Assembly (NCBI RefSeq): GCF_042186555.1
Contig: NC_133324.1
Span: 372,001-436,000, forward strand
Direction: 5' to 3'
Source: Aquarana catesbeiana
Lineage: Eukaryota > Chordata > Amphibia > Anura > Ranidae
Length of the DNA stretch: 64,000 nt
Shown here: positions 32,266 through 49,081 of the stretch, one piece after another
How positions within the stretch are numbered: the first letter of the stretch is position 1
Layout of the letters: the number at the start of each line of letters is the position of its first letter
Translations under genes and position numbers: made by a program
The notes under the pieces: model-generated
Told to the model about the DNA's origin: nothing
The model's database searches: none
Seen by the model: the letters and a program-made list of their open reading frames with translations, nothing else

Positions 32266-33470
32266 TGCTGATGGGGGCTCTCTGGTGGGGACTGTGATGT
32301 GAAGTGAGCTGCTGGTGGGGACTCTGATGTGAAGTGAGCTGCTGGTGGGCACTCTGATGTGAAGTGAGCTGCTGGTGGGGACTCTGATGTGAAGGGAGCT
32401 GCTGGTGGGGACTCTGATGTGAAGTGAGCTGCTGGTGGGGACTCTGATGTGAAGTGAGCTGCTGGTGGGGACTCTGATGTGAAGTGAGCTGCTGGTGGGG
32501 ACTCTGATGTGAAGGGTGCTGCTGGTGGGGACTCTGATGTGAAGGGAGCTGCTGGTGGGGACTCTGATGTGAAGTGAGCTGCTGGTGGGGACTCTGATGT
32601 GAAGTGAGCTGCTGGTGGGGACTGTGATGTGAAGTGGGCTGCTGGTGGGGACTCTGATGTGAAGTGAGCTGCTGTTGGGGACTGTGATGTGAAGTGAGCT
32701 GCTGGTGGGGACTCTGATGTGAAGTGAGCTGCTGGTGGGGACTGCTATGTGAAGTGGGCTGCTGTTGGGGACTGTGATGTGAAGTGGGCTGCTGGTGGGG
32801 ACTCTGATGTGAAGTGAGCTGCTGGTGGGGACTCTGATGTGAAGTGAGCTGCTGGTGGGGACTCTGATGTGAAGTGAGCTGCTGGTTGGGACTCTGATGT
32901 GAAGGGAGCTGCTGGTGGGGACTGCTATGTGAAGTGGGTTGCTGGTGGGGACTGCTATGTGAAGTGGGCTGCTGTTGGGGACTGTGATGTGAAGGGAGCT
33001 GCTGGTGGGGACTGTGATGTGAAGTGGGCTGCTGGTGGGGACTCTGATGTGAAGTGAGCTGCTGGTGGGGACTGCTATGTGAAGTGGGCTGCTGTTGGGG
33101 ACTGTGATGTGAAGTGGGCTGCTGGTGGGGACTCTGATGTGAAGTGAGCTGCTGGTGGGGACTCTGATGTGAAGTGAGCTGCTGGTGGGGACTCTGATGT
33201 GAAGTGAGCTGCTGGTTGGGACTCTGATGTGAAGGGAGCTGCTGGTGGGGACTGCTATGTGAAGTGGGTTGCTGGTGGGGACTGCTATGTGAAGTGGGCT
33301 GCTGTTGGGGACTGTGATGTGAAGGGAGCTGCTGGTGGGGACTCTGATGTGAAGTGAGCTGCTAGTGGGGACTCTGATGTGAAGTGGGCTGCTGGTGGGG
33401 ACTCTGATGTGAAGTGAGCTGCTGGTGGGGACTGCTATGTGAAGTGGGCTGCTGGTAGGGACTCTCTGTG
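32266..33470. repeat. 30-bp minisatellite, about 40 copies
   Basis: Strictly 30-bp unit with the core GCTGCTGGTGGGGACTCTG followed by ATGTGAAGTGA. Variants are GGGAGCT, GGGCT, GACTGCTATG and GACTGTGATG. A 330-bp (11-unit) block around 32800-33000 recurs at about 33130-33330; for example the GCTGGTTGGG unit is at 32881 and 33211. The period divisible by 3 leaves a long minus-strand open frame of repeating HIRVPTSSSL. I regard this as an artefact of the repeat. Confidence 0.95.
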
Positions 33471-33484
33471 AAGGGAGCTGCTGA

Positions 33485-34195
33485 TTGGGACACTCTAATG
33501 TAAGGGGGACTCTGTTGGGGACACTCTGATGTAAGGGGGACTCTGTTGGGGACACTCTGATGTAAGGGGGACTCTGTTGGGGACACTCTGATGTAAGGGG
33601 GACTCTGTTGGGGACACTCTGATGTAAGGGGGACTCTGTTGGGGACACTCTGATGTAAGGGGGACGCTGTTGGGGACACTCTGATGTAAGGGGGACTCTG
33701 TTGGGGACACTCTGATGTAAGGGGGACGCTGTTGGGGACACTCTGATGTAAGGGGGACGCTGTTGGGGACACTCTGATGTAAGGGGGACGCTGTTGGGGA
33801 CACTCTGATGTAAGGGGGACTCTGTTGGGGACACTCTGATGTAAGGGGGACGCTGTTGGGGACACTCTGATGTAAGGGGGACTCTGTTGGGGACACTCTG
33901 ATGTAAAGGGGACGCTGTTGGGGACACTCTGATGTAAGGGGGACGCTGTTGGGGACACTCTGATGTAAGGGGGACGCTGTTGGGGACACTCTGATGTAAG
34001 GGGGACGCTGTTGGGGACACTCTGATGTAAGGGGGACGCTGTTGGGGACACTCTGATGTAAGGGGGACGCTGTTGGGGACACTCTGATGTAAGGGGGGCG
34101 CTGTTGGGGACACTCTGATGTAAGGGGGGCGCTGTTGGGGACACTCTGATGTAAGGGGAGAGCCGTTGAGGACACTTTGATGTAAGAGGGACACT
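33485..34195. repeat. 31-bp minisatellite, about 23 copies
   Basis: Unit GATGTAAGGGGGACTCTG followed by TTGGGGACACTCT, 31 bp. The main variation is GACTCTG against GACGCTG. It is clearly related to the adjacent 30-bp repeat, and the switch occurs at about 33465-33490. Since 31 bp is not a multiple of 3, minus-strand frames repeat every 93 bp. The apparent overlapping open frames are not genes. Confidence 0.94.
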
Positions 34196-34271
34196 GTTGG
34201 GGATACTCAAAATTAAAGTGGGCCAGTCATGAGGAAGTCCAGGGCCAAATTTTTGTCCCAGTCCAGCCCTG

Positions 34272-34279
34272 CAGTTGGG
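34272..34279. other. right target-site duplication of hAT insert
   Basis: CAGTTGGG directly after the hAT terminus (CCAGCCCTG). It is identical to 31937-31944. Confidence 0.9.
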
Positions 34280-34760
34280 ACTGTATTGGACAGGTGATGA
34301 GCAGTGCCTGGTTTTCTCCACACATACCGCTTAGAATTAAGGCCAAAAAGTTCTATCTTGGTCTCATCAGACCAGAGAATCTTATTTCTCACCATCTTGG
34401 AGTCCTTCAGGTGTTTTTTAGCAAACTCCATGCAGGCTTTCATGTGTCTTGCACTGAGGAGAGGCTTCCGTCGGGCCAATCTGCCATAAATCCCGACTGG
34501 TGGAGGGCTGCAGTGATGGTTGACTTTCTACAACTTTCTCCCATCCCCGACTGCATCTCTGGAGCTAAGCCACAGTGATCTTTGGGTTCTTCTCTCTCAC
34601 CAAGGCTCTTCTCCCCTGATAGCTCAGTTTGGCCGGACGGCCAGCTCTAGGAAGGGTTCTGGTCGTCCCAAACGTCTTCCATTTAAGGATTATGGAGGCC
34701 ACTGTGCTCTTAGAAACCTTAAGTGCAGCCGAAATATTTTTGTAACCTTGGCCAGATCTG

Positions 34761-35039
34761 TGCCTTGTCACAATTCTGTCTCTGAGCTCTGTGCCTTGCC
34801 ACAATTCTGTCTCTGAGCTCTGTGCCTTGCCACAATTCTGTCTCTGAGCTCTGTGCCTTGCCACAATTCTGTCTCTGAGCTCTGTGCCTTGCCACAATTC
34901 TGTCTCTGAGCTCTGTGCCTTGCCACAATTCTGTCTCTGAGCTCTGTGCCTTGCCACAATTCTGTCTCTGAGCTCTGTGCCTTGCCACAATTCTGTCTCT
35001 GAGCTCTGTGCCTTGTCACAATTCTGTCTCTGAGCTCTT
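34761..35039. repeat. 31-bp x 9 expansion inside Tc1 transposase
   Basis: Nine head-to-tail copies of a 31-bp unit beginning TGCCTTGCCACAATTCTG, at 34761, 34792, 34823 and so on to 35009. The unit is a piece of the transposase coding sequence: on the minus strand it encodes the ELRDRIVARHR region near the start of the DNA-binding domain. As 31 is not a multiple of 3, each copy shifts frame, so all three minus-strand frames read as versions of the same peptide. The first and last units have TTGTC instead of TTGCC. Confidence 0.95.
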
Positions 35040-35242
35040 CAGGCAGTTCCTTTGACCTCATGATTCTCATTTGCTCTGACATGCACTGTGAGCTGTAAGG
35101 TCTTATATAGACAGGTGTGTGGCTTTCCTAATCAAGTCCAATCAGTATAATCAAACACAGCTGGACTCAAATGAAGGTGTAGAACCATCTCAAGGATGAT
35201 CAGAAGAAATGGACGGCACCTGAGTTATATATATGAGTGTCA

Positions 35243-35417
35243 CAGCAAAGGGTCTGAATACTTAGGAGCATGTGATATTTCAGTTTTTCTTTTTTAATAA
35301 ATCTGCAAAAATCTCAACAATTCTGTGTTTTTCTTAAAAGTTTTTAGCAAATGGCTGCAATATAACAAAGAGTGAAAAATTTAAGGGGGGGGGTTTGAAT
35401 ACTTTCCGTCCCCACTG
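35243..35417. repeat. Tc1-like right TIR and terminus
   Basis: Inverted partner of the left inner TIR (GCAAAGGGTCTGAATACTTA through GTGTTTTTCT), then an outer segment including TTAGCAAATGGCTGCAATA and a G-run. It ends CCGTCCCCACTG, followed by the TA target. It lacks any copy of the satellite unit. From memory, related Tc1 copies have a CAATATGGGGTGCTG stretch at this point, so this arm may have lost it. Confidence 0.85.
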
Positions 35418-35419
35418 TA

Positions 35420-35430
35420 TATGGCATTTT

Positions 35431-35465
<35 letters not shown>

Positions 35466-35990
35466 TAACAGTAACTGTGGCGATCTGCGATTTTTAGTGG
35501 GACTGCGACATTGCGGCGGACAGATCTGACACTTTTGACACATTTTTGAAACCACTGACATTTAAGCAGCTATCAGTGCTATAAAAATGCTCTGATTACT
35601 GTGTAAATGTCATTGGCAGGGAAAGGGTTAACACTAGGGGGCAATCAAGGGGTTAAATGTGTTTCCTGGGAGGTGTTTCTAACCTATATGGGGATGTGAC
35701 TGACTAGAGGAGGAGCCAGATCGCTGCTCCTAGCTAGTGAGGGAGACGATCTGTCTCTCCTCTCCTGACAGAATGGGATGTCTGGGTTTACACACACACA
35801 TCCCTGTTCTTGCTCTCGTGCCCGCAATCGTGCATGGCTGGCGGACATCGCTCACACTGGCCATGCGAATTGTGGCCTCCTGCCACTATAGCTATTTAAA
35901 GGGCCGACGTACAGCTACAGTGATTTGTGGGAGAGAGCCGACCTGTCGCTGTATAATGACGGTGGCTGGTCAGCTAGTGGTTTAGTCATT
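35420..35990. repeat. dispersed repeat, probably ranid
   Basis: No coding potential. The wording (a GATCTGCGATTTTTA tract, GGTTAACACTAGGGGGCAAT, GGGGTTAAATGTG, and a GAGCCGAC segment near 35935) matches what I remember of an abundant interspersed repeat in ranid frog genomes. It includes a TA microsatellite at 35434-35462. The Tc1-like element appears to have inserted at its left end. The assignment is from recollection and could not be searched. Confidence 0.5.
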
Positions 35991-36044
35991 TAGTTCAGTG
36001 GTGCAAATTGATGAACATCATAGAGAACCATAGTACGGAAATCA

Positions 36045-36175
36045 GAAGACAACCATTCTGATGCTCGGTTTGAACTTTGACAAGTCGTCTTCACCAAATC
36101 TGTGTGATTGGCTGATTAGCAATTTGCATTACCAAGCCATTGAACAGCTGTACCTAATAAAGTGGCCAGAGTGTT
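36045..36175. repeat. remnant of a dispersed vertebrate element
   Basis: Contains CATTCTGATGCTCGGTTTGA, TGTGATTGGCTGATTAG and CCTAATAAAGTGGCC. I recall these as the 3' part of a short element common in fish and frogs that ends in a Tc1/mariner-type terminus. It is followed by a short TA run (36176-36192). No coding sequence is seen. Confidence 0.5.
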
Positions 36176-36294
36176 ATATATATATATATATCATCTTTGA
36201 TATATTTGTACATTATATAAGAAGTGCCTCTTCTTCAGAGTGAACAATTGTAAACTATATAATCGATCCTCATAGCTGAGCTCCTCCGTCACTC

Positions 36295-36297
36295 TTA
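36295..36297. other. TTA target duplication, left, of Harbinger
   Basis: TTA directly before the TIR. The same trinucleotide follows the other end at 50383-50385. PIF/Harbinger elements duplicate TWA targets. Confidence 0.85.
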
Positions 36298-36338
36298 TGG
36301 GGCGTACACACGGTCGGACTTTTCAGCTACAAAAGTCC
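36298..36338. repeat. Harbinger left TIR
   Basis: First 27 bases match the inverted right end exactly. There is then a short mismatch (CAGC against CGTC), followed by a shared TACAAAAGTCC. Repeats of GTCCGAC/GTCGGAC continue inward for about 150 bp as likely subterminal binding sites. Confidence 0.9.
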
Positions 36339-36465
36339 GACAGCCTGTCCGACAGACTTCCGGTGGACTTGCGGCAGACTTTCTTACGAACGGACTTGCC
36401 TACACACGACCACACAAAAGTACGACAGCCTAGTACGCGGTGACGTACACCAAGTCCGACGAGAC

Positions 36466-36472
36466 TATAAAA
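36466..36472 (+). promoter_or_regulatory. TATA box, transposase gene
   Basis: TATAAAA in GAGACTATAAAACGG, about 320 bp upstream of the transposase ATG and just inside the TIR-proximal region. It is the only good TATA element before the gene. The 5' leader (about 36500-36784) has no upstream gene. Confidence 0.55.
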
Positions 36473-36784
36473 CGGAAGTTCAATAGCCCGTACGACACCC
36501 TTTGGGCTCCTTCTGCTAATCTCGTGTTTATCTCGTGTTAGTAGAAGTTTGGTGAGAGACGATTCGCGCTTGTGAGACTCGTATTTTTCAGTTCGTTTTA
36601 ACTGTTGTTCAGTCTGTGCTTGTGAGGTTTGTATCTGCTTTTCAGTGCGTTTGGTCAGTTGGCATTGAGAAATCTTTGTTTTATTGGCCGCTCGTTGCTG
36701 ATTTTCAGGTCGTTCTTCACAGGCCTTGCTGTTCTTCAGTGCGTTCTGTTTAGTGCGTTCTGACCAGCCGACCGTTTTGAAGCC

Positions 36785-38940
36785 ATGTTACCTGTACGTA
36801 CTCGTCGTAGAGCTCGTGCATTGTATGTGCTTGGTGCTGTAGTTTATTCTTCAGCCCAAGACCAGTCCATGAACAGGGCGAGGAGGAGTTCATGGACCAA
36901 GAATTGGTTGCTTCAGCGTGACCAGTTCTGTCATATGCCTTTGCTCCGTGAGATCCGTGAGAATAATCCTGAGGATTTCAGGAACTTTCTCCGGATGACG
37001 GACCCCGTTTTTGACCGTTTGTTGGCTTTGCTGACCCCCTATATCAGCAGGCAGGATACCTGCATGAGGCAAGCCATCACTCCGGAACAGAGGCTAGTAG
37101 CCACCCTGCGGTACTTGGCAACGGGGAGAAGTCTGCAGGACCTCAAGTTCTCGACAGGCATCTCCCCCCAGGCTCTGGGGATCATTATCACAGAAACCTG
37201 TTCTGCCATCATCCAGGTCCTGCAGAAGGACTATATTAAGGTAAGAATTTTTTTCTTTTATTAGCATCACATGTTCTTTTATTTAATCTTTGATAATATA
37301 ATGTATTTCTTAGCTCAAACACTACTTACCATCATTGTAATATAGTGTGAATGTCCCCTTTTTCTTCTCACGCATGCTTGATTTGTTTCATGTTCTTTTT
37401 TGTCATGCATGTATATTTGCCTTCAATAACCTCCCCAGCATACAATGCTGGTCACATATTCACCTAGTCTACTCAGTTTGAATGTATTTAGTCAGCTGCA
37501 TTGTATTTTGTTTCCCCTAAACTCCATCCAAATAGTGTGCATGTAATTAACTGGATTTCCCAACCCCCCCCACACCTTAACTCCATCCAAATAGTGTGCT
37601 TATAATTAGCTTGATTTCACCCCCCCCCCACCTAATAATTTGCTAGAATCTTCTGTGGTGTTGATTTTTTAAAAGCAAATATATTTTGCACTTTGCAAAA
37701 TGCATGTGCACTCTACAAGTGCATTTGTTCCAGTGCTTTAGTAAATGAGCAGAAGCTCTGCTGATTTCCATCATCAAATCATATGCAAGCCACAAAGTGT
37801 TTTCATTAATTGCCCTTGCCTGTGATTGTGTACTCCTTGCAACATGAATGCCTTTTTACATTACCTCATTTACTGTAAGCTGGTTAGCAACTGCACCTGC
37901 AGAGTGCGACAACTGCAGTCTTGTAGCCTTTTTAGTCCCTAAATTCCTGCGTGTCCTAAAATTTATATTTTTTTGTAATTTCACCACCCCCTAAAATGTA
38001 ATCAATGTTCCATCAGAGGGGGTGAGCAATCTGATAAGTGTGCCTTTCCATATTATTTCTTCCAGAACAATTAAATTATTGAATGTTATACTGATGCTGG
38101 GGAATAATGTTTTTAATTGTCTAATTTTCTTGCAATGTTAGCTTCAAAATTAATTGATTTTGGTTTTCTTGTTTGATTCCCCAGTTTCCTTCAATGCCAC
38201 AGGAATGGCAGACTGTGGCATCCCATTTTGCCAGCCGTTGGGACTTTCCCAATTGTGGAGGGGCTATAGATGGGAAACATGTCCACATTGTGCCACCACC
38301 CCATTCGGGGTCATACTATTTTAATTATAAGGGGTTCCACAGTATTGTTTTAATGGCGGTGGTGTCGACACACTATGATTTTTTATATGTGGACGTGGGG
38401 AAGAATGGCCGGATGTCGGATGGAGGAGTATTTGCCCAGACGGAGTTCTGCCAGCGTCTCCAGAGTGGTGGCCTGGGATTGCCACCTGATGAGGATAACG
38501 TGGAAGGACTCCCCTTTGTCTTCATTGCCGATGAAGCCTTCGCTCTCAGCAAGCACCTCATGAGGCCATTCCCCCAAAGAACCCTCACCCCGGAGAGGAG
38601 GGTTTTTAATTTTCAGCTGGCCAGAGCTAGAAGAGTGCTTGAGAATGCGTTTGGGATTCTGGCCAGCCGGTTCCGCCTGTTTCAAACCTCCATTAATTTG
38701 GCGGAATACAAACTTAATTTTATCATTTTATCGTGCTGCATCCTGCACAACTTTTTGCACAAACATTCTCAAAATTATATGGTGCCAGTTGGGCCTGAGG
38801 CCGGACTTATCGGTGACAATCTTACGGGCCTGGATACTGTCCATACTGGCTTGGCCCCCCAAAGTGCCCGTCAAGTTAGACAGCAATATGTTAATTATTT
38901 TATGGGTAGGGGGGCCATTGCAATGGGCCAGGATATCTGA
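36785..38940 (+). CDS. Harbinger DDE transposase (two exons)
   Basis: Nuclease that would excise and insert the element at TTA-like targets. Exon 1 is 36785-37240 (152 codons). The intron is 37241-38184, with donor AAG|GTAAGA and acceptor CCCCAG|TTT, phase 0. Exon 2 is 38185-38940, giving a protein of 403 residues. A helix-turn-helix-like region lies at about residues 95-140 (PEQRLVATLRYLATG). The catalytic domain is of the HARBI1/DDE_Tnp_4 type: GGAIDGKHVHI with Asp181, GKNGRMSDGGVF (about 224-235), FIADEAFALSKHL with Asp268 and RRVLENAFGILASRFRLF with Glu305. The spacing from Asp268 to Glu305 fits the DD35E-like arrangement. The start at 36785 gives a plain leader-to-ATG context; an alternative in-frame Met is at residue 29. 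No stop or frameshift is present, so it may be functional. The intron holds a 59-bp direct duplication near 37520-37630 and nothing else notable. Confidence 0.93.
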
Positions 38941-38948
38941 AAATTTAA

Positions 38949-38954
38949 AATAAA
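38949..38954 (+). promoter_or_regulatory. polyadenylation signal, transposase
   Basis: AATAAA starting 9 bases after the stop codon, in an AT-rich tail. The tail to about 39350 holds no open frame of interest. Confidence 0.6.
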
Positions 38955-39360
38955 AACAATCTTGATGAAATCTTGAATTATATTTATTGCTTGCCTTTCT
39001 TTTGGGCTTTCTCCTAGGTTATGGTCGAGCAGTTGTAGTGCCAACTGTATTTTCCTTGTAAATTTCTAAATAAGCTCCATTGCCACTGTAAACAACTATT
39101 TTCAATTTAAACAAACTGATACTGAGCATTGAAATAACAAACCACACATTTATTTAATTCTAAGCAGATGTTTTTAATCTTTGGTATCCATTCAGTTATG
39201 CATTTAGTATAAAATGTTCCTAGCCAAAAATATAATGATATATTAATAAATTTAGAATAATATAATTATAGTTAAATATTTTTAGATAATCAAAAATAAA
39301 ATTTGTTGGGCATTTTGATTTTAGCAAACAGGCCTTTTTTTTTTGTGTTTTTTAAAATCC

Positions 39361-39381
39361 TTTTATTTATTTATTTATTTT
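39361..39381 (-). promoter_or_regulatory. polyadenylation signals, Myb-like gene
   Basis: A TTTATTTATTTATT run on the plus strand reads as overlapping AATAAA motifs on the minus strand. It lies about 170 bases beyond the stop of the minus-strand Myb-like gene, in the convergent spacer between that gene and the transposase. Confidence 0.5.
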
Positions 39382-39546
39382 TTTTAATCATTTTTTTGTT
39401 TTTTTTAAAAAATAGGCCTCCTTTTTTAAATGTTGTTAAACAGGCATATCATTTAACAGAAAATAATAAAGAGAAGGCCCAGAATGGGGTCAGCAAACCA
39501 GGAAATGAAGGACATGATCGATGTTTTGGGCTTTCAAAAAGGGAAT

Positions 39547-47062
<7,516 letters not shown>

Positions 47063-47490
47063 TATTCACCCCACTACGCGCCGTAAATAAAAATGGGTGG
47101 AGAACATGAGTTAAAATCGAACGTCAGGGGCGGGCGACGCAGGCGGAGTTTCACACATGCGTAGTGTATAAAGAGAGGCCTTGCGCACGTGTTGTATGTA
47201 CGTTCTGTGCGTAGAATTAAGGGGCGGAGAACATGAGTTAAAATCAAACGTCAGGGGCGGGCGACGCAGGCGGAGTTTCACACATGCGTAGTGTATAAAG
47301 AGGGGCCTTGTGCACGTGTCGTACGTACGTTCTGTGCGTAGAGTCAATATGCGTAAACAAAAAGAACGTCAGGGGCTGGCCAAGTAGGCGTAGTATTACG
47401 CATGTGCAGTGTATAAAGCGCTGTTACGTATTGTGTCGTACGTACGTTCTGTGCGTAGGTGATAGTGGACCGGGACGCTACTAAACGAAG
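47063..47490. promoter_or_regulatory. divergent promoter region with triple TATA repeat
   Basis: Lies between the Myb-like (-) and MADF-like (+) genes. Three imperfect direct repeats of about 115-127 bp each contain AACGTCAGGGGC, a CACACATGCGTAG-type element, TATAAAG (47167, 47294 and 47412) and TACGTTCTGTGCGTAG. The first two also hold a CACGTG E-box. All TATA motifs face the MADF gene. The last one would start transcription near 47445, leaving a short 5' untranslated exon that ends at donor GAAG|GTAATT (47490/47491). Confidence 0.7.
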
Positions 47491-47647
47491 GTAATTTTAA
47501 ATTTATACTTTTGGTCAAGACTTTGTAGCAAGCGGCCTATATGGCTTGACAGATTGATGAGGCCTACATAGGGAGAAGATGATGAGGGTTTAGCAGAAAC
47601 CCAATAAAAGTGTTTTTTGTCTTGTGTCTTTATCTTTTACAGACATT

Positions 47648-49081
47648 ATGAATCCCCTATTTAAGGATCCAGAGTTCCTTACAGCTTTTATTTCGAAATA
47701 TCGAGAGATGAGGAATTTGTGGGAGGTGAAACACCCTCAGTATTATGCAAAGCATGTGAGGAAGTCAACGCTGGAGAGACTTCTGTCCTTTGTCCAGGCG
47801 ACCATCCCGGAAGCAACAATGGAGACATTACTCAAGAAAATTGGGGTCTTGAGGAACATGTATAAGAGGGAGCATAAGAAGATCCAGGAATCAAGGAGAT
47901 CAGGAGCATCAGCAGATGATGTTTATGTACCCAGGCTGTGGTACTACAATCAACTCCGTTTTCTGGATGACCAGAATGAAGCCAGGCCATCACTTTCAAC
48001 CCTTCCCTCCACCCTTCCCTCCACCCTTCCCTCCACCCCAGCAGAGGCTGATGAGGAGCAAGCTGGGTCTTCCATCCTGGATGAACCGGATATGACCATC
48101 TGGAGTCAGGTAAATTATATTAACAAATATTTACTGTACTAATATTAATGATGTTAACTGGATGTTATAATTGTCTAAAATAATTTTGCCCTCAAAATTG
48201 TGTATACATATCAATTGACAGTAGTGGCTAAATATGTTTGGCACCTGCTTGAAAAAATGAGGGTGTCTGATTAGACTCTTTTATTAAAGAGATGTATTCA
48301 CATTGAATTTGCTAGTCATGAGAAGCAAATTGTGTGTCATTGATGAACCCAAAAAAATATACTAAAACTATTGTCCTTTTTTTATACACAGGATGAGTCC
48401 ATCCAGGAGGAATGTGGGGAAAGTGGCAGGCAGGAGGAGACCGGGCCCATGGACAGCCTGGAGGAGGCCGGATTCACCATCATCCTGGAGGAGGCTGGGC
48501 CCAGTGTCAGGCAGGAGGTGGCTGGTCCCAGTGAGGTGGCTGCTCCCAGTGAGGTGGCTGGGCCAAGTGAGGTGGCTGGGCCAAGTGAGGTGGCTGGTCC
48601 CAGTGAGGTGGCTGCTCCCAGTGAGGTGGCTGCTCCCAGTGAGGTGGCTGGGCCCAGTAGGAGCCTGACCGAATCCCAAGTGCCTCCCCTCCACCTTCCC
48701 AAAAAAAGGGCCAGGAAGGGGACGGTCACACAGGAGGCATCCCTGCGCCTCATGCAAGAGGCCACCCGTTTTTTAAGGAGCCCCCCCGAAGCGGAAGAGT
48801 CCTATGCCTGCTACTTAGCCAGCAGGCTTCTTCAAATGGATTGGGAGCAGTGCCTCATTTGCGAGCGAATATTTGGGGAAACAATCCATAAGGGGCTGCA
48901 GGGCACGCTAACACGAAACACCCAACTACATGAGGCAGCCCCCCCTCCTCCTCCTCCTCCTCCTCCTCCTCCTCCTCCTCCTGCCACAACTGAAACACCA
49001 GAGCCACAGCCTCGAAAGAAGGCTACAGGGAAGGCTGCAGGGCAGTGTGGAGGAAAGGCTGCAGGGAAGAGAAGAAAGTGA
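47648..49081 (+). CDS. MADF/BESS-like Harbinger accessory protein
   Basis: Probable DNA-binding partner of the transposase; in Drosophila PIF-like elements the accessory protein is of the MADF type. A 5' untranslated intron (47491-47642, acceptor TTTTACAG) precedes the first ATG, at 47648. The coding exons are 47648-48109 and 48392-49081, with donor AGTCAG|GTAAAT, acceptor ATACACAG|GATGAG and phase 0, giving 383 residues. The MADF domain spans about residues 5-110 (FISKYREMRNLWEVKHPQYY, KKIGVLRNMYKREHKKIQES, VPRLWYYNQLRFL). The middle is an acidic linker with seven or eight GPSEVA/APSEVA hexapeptides. A BESS-like motif follows (ESYACYLASRLLQMDWEQCL), then a proline tract and a basic KKATGKAAG tail. 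The tail is encoded within an inverted copy of the gene's own MADF region. No disabling mutation is visible. Confidence 0.87.
48518..48661. repeat. 18-bp coding minisatellite
   Basis: Seven to eight copies of an 18-bp unit with AGTGAGGTGGCTG, in frame within the MADF-like gene and coding for alternating GPSEVA and APSEVA. Confidence 0.95.
48941..48981. repeat. CCT microsatellite (polyproline)
   Basis: About 14 CCT triplets in frame in the last exon of the MADF-like gene, coding for a proline run before the basic tail. Confidence 0.95.

Larger units (their letters stand above)
31945..34271. mobile_element. non-autonomous hAT element, 2,327 bp
   Basis: Inserted in the Tc1 transposase with an 8-bp target duplication, as expected for hAT. 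The ends form an imperfect TIR: CAGGCCTGTACTGG at the left and, read inward on the minus strand, CAGGGCTGGACTGG at the right. The stretch GTGGGCCAGTCA occurs near both ends (about 32009 and 34219). No hAT transposase or BED/dimerisation motif is visible. The interior is about 320 bp of unique sequence at the left, followed by two related minisatellites (32266-33470 and 33485-34195). The strand is arbitrary because no gene is present. Confidence 0.88.
31505..35082 (-). pseudogene. Tc1-like transposase, broken
   Basis: Would catalyse cut-and-paste transposition into TA. Reading on the minus strand from ATG at 35082, the N-terminus (MSEQMRIMRSKELPEELRD) and paired-type helix-turn-helix run to about 34565. 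The 31-bp expansion disrupts them. The catalytic region resumes at 34479 and contains WSDETKIELFG (34341-34377), holding the first Asp. The hAT insertion then splits the gene. After it come a GGGSIMLWGCFSAAG stretch (about 31900), QDNDPKHTAK (31743-31763) with the second Asp, and NPIEHL (about 31650) with the Glu. In-frame stops occur after HTAK and after NPIEHL, with further frame changes near 34500-34565. All three acidic residues of the DDE triad are readable, but no continuous frame survives. Confidence 0.92.
31390..35417 (-). mobile_element. Tc1/mariner-like DNA transposon, dead copy
   Basis: Tc1-family element with the transposase on the minus strand. The inner TIR at 31390-31486 is inverted relative to 35243-35334. 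The right outer end (35335-35417) finishes in CCGTCCCCACTG followed by TA at 35418-35419, the expected target dinucleotide. The left outer end is not in the window because the 31-kb satellite sits inside the left TIR. Transposase fragments show the Tc1 landmarks: an N-terminal helix-turn-helix region, WSDETKIELFG, QDNDPKHTAK and NPIEH. The copy is interrupted by a hAT element at 31945-34271 and by a 31-bp expansion at 34761-35039. It appears to have inserted at a TA within the dispersed repeat that follows. Confidence 0.93.

Noticed and set aside
32164..34194. 676-codon minus-strand Ser/Pro/His-rich open frame
   Set aside because: It is produced by the 30-bp and 31-bp minisatellites inside the hAT element. 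The end near 32164 shows no conserved domain.
33362..34321. Overlapping minus-strand frames in the 31-bp minisatellite
   Set aside because: They are the same 31-bp repeat read in other frames, with a few Tc1 residues at the start.
35737..35985. 82-codon plus-strand frame
   Set aside because: It lies in a dispersed non-coding repeat and has no recognisable motif.
48368..48765. Minus-strand frames over the MADF-like gene with TSLG or HLTG repeats
   Set aside because: Antisense of the 18-bp coding minisatellite.
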